Shown here in pieces: positions 8,808-18,844 of a stretch of DNA of 64,000 nucleotides; within the stretch, counting starts at the first letter, position 1, and every line of letters begins with the position of its first letter. Made by a program: the position numbers and the translations under genes. Origin of the DNA: Pseudomonas sp. MN1F (lineage in GTDB: Bacteria; Pseudomonadota; Gammaproteobacteria; Pseudomonadales; Pseudomonadaceae); assembly GCF_009391885.1 (NCBI RefSeq), contig NZ_VZII01000016.1, forward strand, positions 62,001 to 126,000, written 5' to 3'. Under the pieces are notes generated by a model. It did no database searches. It worked only from the letters and a program-made list of their open reading frames with translations, and had not been told where the DNA came from.

Positions 8808-10541
8808 ATGCGTGCACTGCTCCCCCTCGCACTGACCCTGATGCTCGCTGCCTGTGGCGATGGCGAGTCGTTGTCCCCGCCCGACGCGCGCCTGCCCGAC
8901 GGTGGCCGCTACCGGGGCCAGGTGGTCGATGGGTTGCTGCAGGGCGAGGGACGCATCGACTACCCCAACGGCAGTTGGTACGCCGGCAGCTTCAAGGACG
9001 GCCAGTGGCACGGCCAGGGCGAGTGGCACGGCAGCAATGGCGAGATCTACCGTGGCCAGTTCGACAAAGGGCTGTTTCACGGCCTGGGCGACCTGACCAC
9101 CCCGGGCAGCCACTATGCCGGCACGTTCAGCCACGGTCGGCGGGACGGTGAAGGTAGCCTCAAGCAGGCCGACCAGACCTACCGCGGCCAATTCAAGGAC
9201 GACCAGTACGAAGGTGCAGGCGAGCTGGAAATGGCCGACGGCAGCCGCTACCAAGGCTTGTTCGCCAAAGGCAAACCCAATGGCGCCGGCGTGCGCAGCG
9301 ATGCCAGCGGCAACCAGTTCAGCGGCCGTTTCGTCGATGGCCAGCTGCAAGGCAGCGGCACCTACGACAGCGTCGATGGCGAGCAATACATCGGCGAGTT
9401 CAAGGACAACCGCCTGGAAGGCCGCGGCCGCTACGAAAATGCCGACGGCGACGTGTGGATCGGCAACTTCAAGGACGGTTCGCTGATCGGCGAAGGTGAA
9501 ATGCTCGGCAGCGATGGCAGCCACTACAAAGGCACCTTCCTCGACTGGCACCTGTCCGGCCAAGGCAGCCTGCAGCTGCCTGACGGCAGCAGGTACGTCG
9601 GCGGTTTCGACAACGATGCCTACCACGGCCATGGCACGCTGACCCTGGCCAATGGCAAGGTCGAAAGCGGCACCTGGGCCAATGGCGTGCGCGTACGTGA
9701 CCAGAAGGGCAAACTGCTGCCCGACCCGCTGGACCTGGCCCTGCTCAACCAGGGCCGCCTGCTCGACGACGCACTGGCCCGGATACCGCGCTCGGCGTCG
9801 CCCATCCAGTTGTACAGCCTGGTACTGGCCGGCGATGGCCAGCAAAGCGTGTTCCTGCGCGAAGCCGATTATGTCAGCAACATGCTCAAGGTACGTTTCG
9901 GTGCCCGCGGCCAGGTCACCCTGGTCAACCACCGCGACCAGATGGCCACCCGCCCCATGGCCACCCGCGAGAACCTCACGCGCGCCGCCCGCACCCTGGC
10001 CGAGCGCAGCGGCCCGGAAGACCTGATCTTCATCTATCTGACCAGCCACGGCAGCCAGGACCACCAACTGGTGCTCGACCAGCCACGCCTGCAACTGGCC
10101 GACCTGTCCGCCGACGAACTGGCCAGTGCCCTGGCGCCACTCAAGGACCGCGACAAGGTCATTGTCATCTCAGCCTGCTATTCCGGCGGCTACATCGCCC
10201 CGCTCAAGGATGATCGCACGGTGATCATGACCGCGGCACGTGCCGACCGGGTATCGTTCGGTTGCTCGGAAGAAGCTGACTTTACCTACTTCGGCGACGC
10301 CCTGTTCGCCGAGGCCCTGAACCAGACCGACGACCTGAAACAAGCGTTTGAACTGGCGCGTACCAGCGTTGCCGAAAGAGAACGAAGGGAAGGTTTCGAA
10401 GCCTCCGAGCCGCAAATCTGGGCTCCGCCCGCAGTACTGGCACATTGGCAGCAACTGCGTCGGCAACAGGCCGAAGAAGCCTTGCGTAATGCAGCACAGG
10501 CCAAGGCCGAGGAACAGGCAAAAACGCCTGCCAGCCGCTAA
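8808..10541 (+). CDS. Lipoprotein with MORN repeats and C13 cysteine-protease domain
   Basis: A 577-aa protein with three parts. The start is a lipoprotein signal (LMLAAC, lipid Cys at about residue 16, then G-D). Residues about 30 to 300 are roughly eleven MORN repeats of about 23 residues, of the type YxGxFxxGxxxGxG. Residues about 330 to 540 are a caspase/legumain-fold domain: His414 in LTSHGSQD and Cys457 in VISACYSGGYIAPL form the expected catalytic pair of family C13. A charged Ala/Glu/Lys tail ends it. Bacterial C13 proteins are mostly uncharacterised. MORN repeats bind membranes or proteins in other systems, so a membrane-surface protease is inferred. No operon partner is evident; the next gene starts 27 nt later. 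Confidence 0.87.
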   Translation: MRALLPLALTLMLAACGDGESLSPPDARLPDGGRYRGQVVDGLLQGEGRIDYPNGSWYAGSFKDGQWHGQGEWHGSNGEIYRGQFDKGLFHGLGDLTTPGSHYAGTFSHGRRDGEGSLKQADQTYRGQFKDDQYEGAGELEMADGSRYQGLFAKGKPNGAGVRSDASGNQFSGRFVDGQLQGSGTYDSVDGEQYIGEFKDNRLEGRGRYENADGDVWIGNFKDGSLIGEGEMLGSDGSHYKGTFLDWHLSGQGSLQLPDGSRYVGGFDNDAYHGHGTLTLANGKVESGTWANGVRVRDQKGKLLPDPLDLALLNQGRLLDDALARIPRSASPIQLYSLVLAGDGQQSVFLREADYVSNMLKVRFGARGQVTLVNHRDQMATRPMATRENLTRAARTLAERSGPEDLIFIYLTSHGSQDHQLVLDQPRLQLADLSADELASALAPLKDRDKVIVISACYSGGYIAPLKDDRTVIMTAARADRVSFGCSEEADFTYFGDALFAEALNQTDDLKQAFELARTSVAERERREGFEASEPQIWAPPAVLAHWQQLRRQQAEEALRNAAQAKAEEQAKTPASR

Positions 10542-10568
10542 GCTTGTGTGTAACAAGGGAGAGACATC

Positions 10569-11213
10569 ATGTACTTGACGCCTCAGCATGTCCTGCTTGC
10601 CGGAGCCACCGGCCTTACCGGCGAGCACTTGCTCGACCGCCTGCTCAACGAACCCACCATCAGTCGCGTACTGGCACCGACCCGTCGGCCACTGGCCGAA
10701 CACCCTCACCTGGAGAACCCGGTGGGCGACCCGGCGGTGTTTCTCCCGCAACTGGCCGGTCGGGTCGATATTGCCTACTGCTGCCTGGGTACCACCCTCA
10801 AGCAGGCGGGCTCGGAGCAGGCGTTTCGCGCCGTCGATCTGGACATGGTCGTCGCCTTCAGCAAGCGCGCGCGGGAAATGGGGGCGCGGCATCTGTTGGT
10901 GGTCAGCGCGATTGGGGCCGACCCCAAGTCACCGATTTTCTACAACCGGGTCAAGGGCGAGATGGAAGAAGCGCTCAAGGCTCAGGACTGGCCACAACTG
11001 ACCATCGTACGGCCGTCGCTGCTGCTGGGTGAACGGATACAACCGCGGCTCGGCGAGAAGCTGGCATCGCCATTTTCGAAGTTGATGCCCGGTAAATACC
11101 GGGGCATCGAAGCCTGCACCCTGGCCCGGGCACTGTGGCGCCTGGCGCTGGAGGAAGAGGACGGCATTCGGGTCATCGAGTCCGACGAGTTGCGCAAACT
11201 CGGCAAGAAATAG
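10569..11213 (+). CDS. NAD(P)-binding Rossmann-fold oxidoreductase (atypical SDR)
   Basis: A 214-aa atypical short-chain dehydrogenase (NmrA/HTATIP2-like). The nucleotide site is [14 protein letters not shown] near residue 10. [25 protein letters not shown] carries the central strand and a YxxxK-like segment; shortened here, the key residues are Tyr in [10 protein letters not shown] and the following Lys. These proteins often act as NADP(H) sensors or reductases of unknown substrate. It starts 27 nt after the MORN-C13 gene and is probably co-transcribed. It ends 3 nt before the convergent lipoprotein gene. Confidence 0.85.
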   Translation: MYLTPQHVLLAGATGLTGEHLLDRLLNEPTISRVLAPTRRPLAEHPHLENPVGDPAVFLPQLAGRVDIAYCCLGTTLKQAGSEQAFRAVDLDMVVAFSKRAREMGARHLLVVSAIGADPKSPIFYNRVKGEMEEALKAQDWPQLTIVRPSLLLGERIQPRLGEKLASPFSKLMPGKYRGIEACTLARALWRLALEEEDGIRVIESDELRKLGKK

Positions 11214-11216
11214 CCC

Positions 11217-11504
11217 TTACAGGCCGCCCGTAGCCTGAAACCCTATGCCTGCCGCGGTCAGCAACGACAGCGGCAGGAACAGCGTATCCAGCAGCATGCT
11301 GCCCGGCAGGTCCAGGTGCGGATAAGCCGGCGCCTCAGCCCCGTAGCGATCCTTGGGGCAGCACCCGCCGTTGATCACATACAGGTCCAGCCGGGTCCCG
11401 GCATACACCACCGGCGCCCCTGGTTTGTTGGCATCCAGCGTGCGCACCGTGGCGCAGCCGCCGAGCAGGCTTGCCGCCAGCAAGCCGGCCAGCAAACGCC
11501 TCAA
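11217..11504 (-). CDS. YceK/YidQ family lipoprotein
   Basis: A 95-aa lipoprotein with a short signal ([17 protein letters not shown], lipid Cys at 17) and the YceK/YidQ-type body, [14 protein letters not shown] followed by [17 protein letters not shown]. The start codon appears to be TTG at 11504: it overlaps the ubiX stop in the tetranucleotide TTGA and places the signal peptide exactly at the N-terminus. It ends the mpl-ubiX-lipoprotein operon. Function unknown. Confidence 0.82.
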   Translation of the reverse strand: MRRLLAGLLAASLLGGCATVRTLDANKPGAPVVYAGTRLDLYVINGGCCPKDRYGAEAPAYPHLDLPGSMLLDTLFLPLSLLTAAGIGFQATGGL

Positions 11505-12130
11505 TCGTCAGCCCCGAAATGATGCTCGCCCCAGCGCGGCAACATGTCCTGCGGAATGTTCAGCAGGTTGAGAATGCGCGCCACGACGAAGTCGATCAGG
11601 TCATCGATGGTTTGCGGCTGGTGATAGAACCCCGGTGCCGCCGGCAGGATCACTGCGCCCATCTGCGACAACTTGAGCATGTTCTCCAGGTGAATGGTCG
11701 AGAACGGTGCCTCGCGCGGCACCAGGATCAACTGCCGACGCTCCTTGAGGGTAACGTCGGCGGCCCGCTCGATCAGGTTGTTGCAGGCACCGGTGGCGAT
11801 TGCCGACAAGGTACCGGTCGAACACGGCACTACCACCATCGCGGCTGGCGCACCGGAGCCCGAGGCCACCGGTGACATCCAGTCTTCCTTGCCGTACACG
11901 CGGATCTGCCCGTCGGCCGCTCCGGTGTATTCGGTGAGAAACGCCTGCATGGCCTGCGGCTTGGCCGGCAGCAGCACGTCGGTCTCGGTGGCCATCACCA
12001 GTTGCGCGGCTTTGGAGATGAGGAAATGCACCTCACGGTCTTCGCGCACCAGGCAATCGAGCAGACGCAGGCCATATTGCACGCCGGAGGCGCCGGTCAT
12101 GGCCAGGGTGATACGCTCCGGTCCGCTCAC
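11501..12130 (-). CDS. ubiX: Flavin prenyltransferase UbiX
   Basis: UbiX joins dimethylallyl phosphate to FMN, making the prenylated FMN cofactor of UbiD decarboxylases used in ubiquinone synthesis. The 209-aa product has the flavoprotein start [38 protein letters not shown] and [17 protein letters not shown]. The start is a GTG at 12130 overlapping the mpl stop (GTGA). It is the middle gene of mpl-ubiX-lipoprotein. Confidence 0.95.
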   Translation of the reverse strand: MSGPERITLAMTGASGVQYGLRLLDCLVREDREVHFLISKAAQLVMATETDVLLPAKPQAMQAFLTEYTGAADGQIRVYGKEDWMSPVASGSGAPAAMVVVPCSTGTLSAIATGACNNLIERAADVTLKERRQLILVPREAPFSTIHLENMLKLSQMGAVILPAAPGFYHQPQTIDDLIDFVVARILNLLNIPQDMLPRWGEHHFGADD

Positions 12131-13476
12131 TTCAAGGCCTCGGCCAGCTTGCCGTGCAGGCCGCCGAAGCCGCCGTTGCTCATGATCACCACATGGGTTC
12201 CCGGGCGTGCCTGGCCTTTGACCCGGTCGATGATCGCGTCGAGGCCGTCGGCAACCACGCTTGGCACCTTGCATTGCGCGGCAGTGGCGGCCAGGTCCCA
12301 TCCCAGGTTGGCGGGCGCATACCAGATCACCTGGTCGGCGTCGTTGACGCTTTCCGGCAGGCCGTCACGATGGGCGCCCAGCTTCATGGAATTGGAGCGC
12401 GGCTCGATGATGGCAATGATCGGGGCTTCGCCAACCCGCTTGCGCAGGCCGTCGAGGGTGGTGGCAATGGCGGTCGGGTGGTGGGCGAAATCGTCGTAGA
12501 TGGTCACACCTTGAACTTCAGCGACCTTCTCCATACGCCGCTTGACGCTCTTGAACGCGCTCAGGCCGTCGATGCCCATGGCCGGCACCACGCCCACATG
12601 ACGGGCTGCGGCCAGCGTGGCGAGGGCGTTGGCGACGTTGTGCTGGCCGGTCAGGGCCCAGTCCACCACACCCTGCACTTCACCTTCGAACAGCACATCG
12701 AAACGCGAGCCGTCGGCGCTGAGCAGGCGCGCTTGCCACTGGCCACCTTCACCGGTGGTCTGCACCGGGGTCCAGCAGCCCATGCCGATCACGCGCTCCA
12801 GCGCCTGCTCGGTGGTCGGGTGAATCACCAGGCCTTCGCTCGGGATGGTCCGCACCAAGTGGTGGAACTGCCGCTCGATGGACGCCAGATCAGGGAAGAT
12901 GTCCGCGTGATCGAACTCGAGGTTGTTGAGGATCGCGGTGCGCGGATGGTAGTGCACGAACTTCGAACGCTTGTCGAAGAAGGCGCTGTCGTATTCGTCG
13001 GCCTCGACCACGAAGAACGGCGTGCCGCCCAGGCGCGCCGACACCGAGAAGTTCTGCGGCACGCCGCCGATCAGGAAGCCCGGGCTCATGCCGGCATGCT
13101 CCAGCACCCAGGCCAGCATGCTGCTGGTGGTGGTCTTGCCGTGGGTGCCCGCCACGGCCAGGACCCAGCGGCCCTGCAGCACGTGGTCGGCCAGCCACTG
13201 CGGGCCAGACACATAAGGCAGGCCCTTGTTCAGCACATACTCCACCGCCGGGTTGCCCCGCGACATGGCGTTGCCGATCACCACCAGATCAGGTGCAGGG
13301 TCCAATTGAGCAGGGTCGTAGCCCTGGGTCAGCTCGATGCCCTGGGCTTCGAGCTGGGTGCTCATCGGCGGATAGACGTTGGCGTCGGAACCGGTGACGC
13401 GGTGGCCGAGCTCTTTGGCCAGTACGGCCAGCGAGCCCATGAAAGTGCCGCAAATACCGAGAATATGAATATGCAT
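12127..13476 (-). CDS. mpl: UDP-MurNAc:tripeptide ligase Mpl
   Basis: Mpl recycles cell-wall tripeptide (L-Ala-gamma-D-Glu-meso-DAP) by ligating it to UDP-N-acetylmuramate in the cytoplasm. The 449-aa product shows the Mur-ligase pattern: N-terminal [19 protein letters not shown], the ATP loop [15 protein letters not shown], the central [16 protein letters not shown] and the C-terminal [14 protein letters not shown]. The ATG at 13476 is well placed. It is first in an operon with ubiX and a small lipoprotein, with overlapping stop/start codons. Confidence 0.96.
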   Translation of the reverse strand: MHIHILGICGTFMGSLAVLAKELGHRVTGSDANVYPPMSTQLEAQGIELTQGYDPAQLDPAPDLVVIGNAMSRGNPAVEYVLNKGLPYVSGPQWLADHVLQGRWVLAVAGTHGKTTTSSMLAWVLEHAGMSPGFLIGGVPQNFSVSARLGGTPFFVVEADEYDSAFFDKRSKFVHYHPRTAILNNLEFDHADIFPDLASIERQFHHLVRTIPSEGLVIHPTTEQALERVIGMGCWTPVQTTGEGGQWQARLLSADGSRFDVLFEGEVQGVVDWALTGQHNVANALATLAAARHVGVVPAMGIDGLSAFKSVKRRMEKVAEVQGVTIYDDFAHHPTAIATTLDGLRKRVGEAPIIAIIEPRSNSMKLGAHRDGLPESVNDADQVIWYAPANLGWDLAATAAQCKVPSVVADGLDAIIDRVKGQARPGTHVVIMSNGGFGGLHGKLAEALK

Positions 13477-13545
13477 GGTCGACCTCGCAAAACTTCGAGG
13501 CAGGGTAGCCTAGGGCGAGAAAAATCGCACACGCTGTTTCGGTTA

Positions 13546-15456
13546 TTACACGCGGCTGATGCCGTGTTTTCGCAATTTTCGATATAAGGTATTGCGGCTG
13601 ATGCCCAAGTGCTCGGCGACCCGGGTCAGGTGCCAGTGTTTTGCCTCCAGCACTTCCATCAGCGCCTGATGTTCAGCGCTCTGCAATACATCGACGCCCA
13701 CCGAAACTTCAGGCTCCACACCCGCTCCCACAGAGGGCGCGTACGTCTTGATGATGGCGGGAAGGTCCAAGAAGCGGATGGTGGTGTCTTCGCACAGCGC
13801 CACCAAGGTCCGCAGCACATTACGCATCTGCCGGACGTTCCCTGGCCAGGCGAAGCCAAGCAGTGCCTGACGCGCCTCGGGCGCCAATCGAACCACCTGT
13901 CCCTGCGCCTCTTGATGCAGCAGAAAGTCCAGCAACTGTGCCTTGTCACTGCGTTCGCGCACCGCTGGCAACGCGACTTCCAGACCGTTGAGCCGGTAGT
14001 ACAGGTCTTCACGGAAACTCCCCTGCTCCACCCGCTCCAGCAAATCCCGGTGGGTGGCACTGACGATGCGTACATCCACCGCCTGTGGCTCACCGCCAAT
14101 CGGCACCACCTGGCGCTCTTCCAGCACCCGCAACAGACGGGTCTGCAAAGCCAGCGGCATGTCGCCGATCTCGTCCAGCAACAAGGTTCCACCCTCGGCC
14201 TGCAGCAACTTGCCGCGCATGCCTTCCTTGCGCGCCCCGGTAAAACTGCCGCCGCGATAACCGAACAGCTCGCTCTCGATCAGGCTCTCGGGAATCGACG
14301 CACAGTTCACTGCCACAAATGGCTTGCCACGGCGCTGGCTAGCCTGGTGCACGGCCTGGGCGAAGGCCTCTTTGCCGCAACCGGTCTCACCGCGCAGCAG
14401 CAGCGGCACGTCGCGCTCGAACACGCGCACGGCACGATGAAAATCGTGTTGCAAGGCCGGGTCCAGCAAGCAGATGCCCGGCTCCGCGGCGGGCCTGGGC
14501 TGGGGCAGGCTGGCCGGCACCGTCCACAACGGCGCCCTCGCCTGCCCGCGCAGGCTGGCGAACACCTGGCGACCATCACGGGTGCGCAACGGCCAGACCG
14601 TGCTGCCGCCGGGCGTGGCACGGCCGAACAGCTCGTCATGGCTGCAGGCGAAGAACATTTCCAGCGGTTTGCCCAGCACGCCACCGCGAAGGGTGCCCAA
14701 CAGGTTCAGGGCACTCTGATTGGCGGCGCAGATGCGGCCATCGCCATCGAACGCCAGCAACCCTTCGCTGAACTGGCCGACCGACTCAGCCTGCACGTGG
14801 ATGCGCAGCAACCACTGCTGCTCGAAATGACGCAGGAAATAACAGCTCTCGATCATCTTCGCCGAGAGGTTGACCAGCGCCATGGTGTGGAACTGGCTCT
14901 GGCGCGATACGTCCGGCCGTGCCGAGGACACATCGAGCACCGCCAGCAGCTCACCGTGCGGGTCGAACACCGGGCTCGCCGAGCAGGTCAGCCCGGTATG
15001 GCGGCCGCGAAAATGCTCATTCTGATGAATGGTCACGGCCTGGCGCTCGACCAGGCAGGTGCCGATGCCGTTGGTGCCCTCGCGGGCCTCACTCCAGTCC
15101 GCCCCAAGCCACAGCCCGGCACGCTCGAAGTTGCGCCGCTCGCTGGGCGCGGTGACACAGTTGAGGATCACCCCACGGGCATCGGTCAGCAGCACCGCAT
15201 GGCCGGCGCCGGACAGCTGCTGGTGCAGGCTGTTCATTTCGCTGTCGGCGATCTTCAGCACCTGGCGCAGGCGCTCGCGGCTCTCCAGCAGGCGGCCGTG
15301 TTCGAGCACCACGGGGGCCTCGACCACGGACGGGTCGAGGTGGTAATCGTCGAGGCAGCGCAGCCAGGAGCGGGCAATCGAAGGATCGCTGCCCGCTTCA
15401 CCACGGGCAACCGTGTGCACTTGCTGGGCATGGCGACTGAATGAATTGCTCTGCAT
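13546..15456 (-). CDS. Sigma-54-dependent activator (AcoR type) of ethanolamine genes
   Basis: A 636-aa enhancer-binding protein. Residues about 1 to 220 hold an AcoR-like N-terminus with a GAF-type sensor (EGTNGIGTCLVERQAVTIHQ). A PAS-like part (LLAFDGDGRICAANQSALN) follows. The AAA+ domain has Walker A GETGCGKE near residue 355, the sigma-54 contact ESELFGYRGGSFTGA and Walker B GGTLLLDEIGDMP. A Fis-type helix-turn-helix (VAEHLGISRNTLYRKLRKHG) ends the protein. It is divergent from the aldehyde dehydrogenase gene, whose promoter has a -24/-12 element, so it most likely activates the ethanolamine cluster. The start is directly preceded by AACAACAACAA, a Crc/Hfq-type site. Confidence 0.9.
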   Translation of the reverse strand: MQSNSFSRHAQQVHTVARGEAGSDPSIARSWLRCLDDYHLDPSVVEAPVVLEHGRLLESRERLRQVLKIADSEMNSLHQQLSGAGHAVLLTDARGVILNCVTAPSERRNFERAGLWLGADWSEAREGTNGIGTCLVERQAVTIHQNEHFRGRHTGLTCSASPVFDPHGELLAVLDVSSARPDVSRQSQFHTMALVNLSAKMIESCYFLRHFEQQWLLRIHVQAESVGQFSEGLLAFDGDGRICAANQSALNLLGTLRGGVLGKPLEMFFACSHDELFGRATPGGSTVWPLRTRDGRQVFASLRGQARAPLWTVPASLPQPRPAAEPGICLLDPALQHDFHRAVRVFERDVPLLLRGETGCGKEAFAQAVHQASQRRGKPFVAVNCASIPESLIESELFGYRGGSFTGARKEGMRGKLLQAEGGTLLLDEIGDMPLALQTRLLRVLEERQVVPIGGEPQAVDVRIVSATHRDLLERVEQGSFREDLYYRLNGLEVALPAVRERSDKAQLLDFLLHQEAQGQVVRLAPEARQALLGFAWPGNVRQMRNVLRTLVALCEDTTIRFLDLPAIIKTYAPSVGAGVEPEVSVGVDVLQSAEHQALMEVLEAKHWHLTRVAEHLGISRNTLYRKLRKHGISRV

Positions 15457-15467
15457 TTGTTGTTGTT
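15457..15467 (-). promoter_or_regulatory. Crc/Hfq-type A-rich motif at the activator start codon
   Basis: On the minus strand AACAACAACAA abuts the ATG of the sigma-54 activator. It fits the Hfq/Crc target AANAANAA more than once. Binding there would block translation during growth on preferred carbon sources, as known for other Pseudomonas catabolic activators. Function here is inferred. Confidence 0.6.
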
Positions 15468-15568
15468 CTCCGCAGATAGAGATTCACGCCAGCATCCTCC
15501 ACCCGCGCAGGCTTTGCAACGTGCCCGCCGGCCGCGTGTCGCAAACGGCACAAAGTGTCACCCCGGCC

Positions 15569-15584
15569 GTGCCAGGCCTGGCAC
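15569..15584. promoter_or_regulatory. Palindromic upstream activator site candidate
   Basis: GTGCCAGGCCTGGCAC is a perfect 16-bp palindrome lying between the activator and the aldehyde dehydrogenase gene, about 70 bp upstream of the -24/-12 element. This is the normal distance for an enhancer of a sigma-54 activator. Binding is inferred. Confidence 0.5.
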
Positions 15585-15648
15585 AGGGCATCTTCCCGCC
15601 GCGCCGAAACATGACCCAAGTCATTGATTTCACTGGGGCGCACCACGC

Positions 15649-15664
15649 TGGCCCAACCTTTGCT
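15649..15664 (+). promoter_or_regulatory. Sigma-54 (-24/-12) promoter of aldehyde dehydrogenase gene
   Basis: TGGCCCAACCTTTGCT has GG and GC separated by exactly 10 nt, the invariant feature of RpoN promoters (consensus TGGCAC-N5-TTGCW). It lies 48 bp before the aldehyde dehydrogenase ATG and faces it. Confidence 0.75.
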
Positions 15665-15711
15665 CTACGCTTTTCAACTCCTCAACAAACATAACAGCCA
15701 GGAGACACACC

Positions 15712-17232
<1,521 letters not shown>

Positions 17233-17243
17233 AACAGCGCACT

Positions 17244-17265
17244 GGGGCCGCCGACTGGCGGCCCC
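17244..17265. repeat. GC hairpin between aldehyde dehydrogenase and permease genes
   Basis: GGGGCCGCC and its perfect complement are separated by 4 nt. No U-tract follows, so it is more likely an mRNA-stabilising or attenuating structure than a true terminator. Confidence 0.6.
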
Positions 17266-17327
17266 AACCGCTCTGGCTCGCTTCCTGCAGTACCCATCAC
17301 CATCGGCCCGGAGCCCTTCCGGCCATC

Positions 17328-17335
17328 AAGAAAAA
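17328..17335 (+). promoter_or_regulatory. Crc/Hfq-type motif in ethanolamine permease leader
   Basis: AAGAAAAA, within the A-rich run AAGAAAAAGAACA, fits AANAANAA and lies just upstream of the AGGTG ribosome site of the permease gene. It suggests catabolite repression at translation; binding is inferred. Confidence 0.45.
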
Positions 17336-17349
17336 GAACAGGTGAAACT

Positions 17350-18798
17350 ATGCCAAGCGATCATTCCGCCGGTGTGCCGGCAGGGTCTTCCGTTGACTTC
17401 GAAAAAGTCGGCTCGGACTATTTCCAGCAACGTGAACTGAAAAAAGGCGCCGCCGGCTGGGTACTGCTGGTGGGCCTGGGCGTTGCCTATGTGATTTCCG
17501 GCGACTATGCCGGCTGGAACTTCGGCCTGGCCCAGGGCGGCTGGGGCGGCATGTTCCTCGCCACCTTGCTGATGGCCACCATGTACCTGTGCATGTGCTT
17601 CTCGTTGGCCGAACTTTCCTCGATGATCCCCACCGCTGGCGGCGGCTACGGCTTTGCCCGCAGCGCCTTCGGCCCGTGGGGCGGCTTTTTGACTGGCACG
17701 GCAATCCTCATCGAATACGCCATCGCCCCCGCCGCCATTGCCACGTTCATCGGCGCCTATTGCCAGTCACTGTTCGGCATTGGTGGCTGGATGATCTACC
17801 TGGCGTTCTACGTGGTCTTCATCGGCATTCACATCTTCGGCGTGGGTGAAGCGCTGAAACTGATGTTCATCATCACCGCCATCGCGGCCATCGCCCTGGC
17901 CGTGTTCCTGGTGGCCATGGTGCCCCATTTTGATGCAGCCAACCTGTTCGACATCGCCAAAACGGACGCCGTTGGCGCCAGCAGCTTCCTGCCGTTCGGC
18001 TACGTTGGCGTGTGGGCCGCGATCCCCTATGCCATCTGGTTCTTCCTCGCCGTCGAAGGTGTGCCACTGGCCGCCGAAGAAACCAAAAACCCCAAGCGTG
18101 ACCTGCCACGCGGCCTGATCGGTGCGATGCTGGTGCTGCTGGCCTTCGCCCTGCTGATCCTGGTGGTTGGCCCAGGCGGTGCGGGCTCCGAAGCCCTGAA
18201 AGCCTCCGGCAACCCGCTGGTCGAGGCGCTGGCCAAGGCCTACGGCGGCTCCACCTGGATGGGCAGCTTCGTCAACCTGGTGGGCCTGGCCGGCCTGATC
18301 GCCAGCTTCTTCTCGATCATCTATGCCTATTCGCGGCAGATCTTCGCCCTTTCCCGCGCCGGTTACCTGCCGCGCAAGCTGTCGGAAACCAACAAGAGCA
18401 AGGCCCCGGTCATGGCGCTGGTAATCCCCGGGATCATCGGTTTTGCCCTGTCGCTGACCGGCCAGGGCGACCTGCTGATCCTGGTGGCGGTATTCGGTGC
18501 CACACTGTCGTATGTGCTGATGATGGCCGCGCACATCACCCTGCGTATCCGTCGGCCGAAAATGGAACGCCCTTACCGCACCCCAGGCGGCATTTTCACC
18601 TCGGGCCTGGCCCTGGTACTGGCCTGTATCGCCGTGGTCGCGGGCTTCCTGGTCGACCCACGGGTGGTGATTGGCGCTGCGGTGATCTATGCGGTATTCA
18701 TTGCCTACTTCGCGTTCTACAGCCGCCACCACCTGGTTGCGGGCACACCGGAAGAGGAATTCGCCGCGATCCAGAAGGCCGAAGAGGCCCTGCACTGA
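17350..18798 (+). CDS. eat: Ethanolamine permease
   Basis: A 482-aa amino-acid/polyamine/organocation transporter with about 12 membrane segments, matching the ethanolamine permease subfamily. After a polar N-terminus come AYVISGDYAGWNFGLAQGGW and MYLCMCFSLAELSSMIPTAG, both typical of this group. It imports ethanolamine through the inner membrane for the adjacent EutBC. The ATG at 17350 has AGGTG upstream. It lies between the aldehyde dehydrogenase and eutB on the same strand and is probably part of one inducible unit. Confidence 0.93.
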   Translation: MPSDHSAGVPAGSSVDFEKVGSDYFQQRELKKGAAGWVLLVGLGVAYVISGDYAGWNFGLAQGGWGGMFLATLLMATMYLCMCFSLAELSSMIPTAGGGYGFARSAFGPWGGFLTGTAILIEYAIAPAAIATFIGAYCQSLFGIGGWMIYLAFYVVFIGIHIFGVGEALKLMFIITAIAAIALAVFLVAMVPHFDAANLFDIAKTDAVGASSFLPFGYVGVWAAIPYAIWFFLAVEGVPLAAEETKNPKRDLPRGLIGAMLVLLAFALLILVVGPGGAGSEALKASGNPLVEALAKAYGGSTWMGSFVNLVGLAGLIASFFSIIYAYSRQIFALSRAGYLPRKLSETNKSKAPVMALVIPGIIGFALSLTGQGDLLILVAVFGATLSYVLMMAAHITLRIRRPKMERPYRTPGGIFTSGLALVLACIAVVAGFLVDPRVVIGAAVIYAVFIAYFAFYSRHHLVAGTPEEEFAAIQKAEEALH

Positions 18799-18844
18799 TC
18801 AAAGCCACCTGCCGCGGGCCAGCCCGCGGCTCTGGAGATTCTGT

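Noticed and set aside
13609..15444. Long plus-strand frame opposite the sigma-54 activator
   Set aside because: An antisense shadow of a gene with intact AAA+ and Fis motifs.
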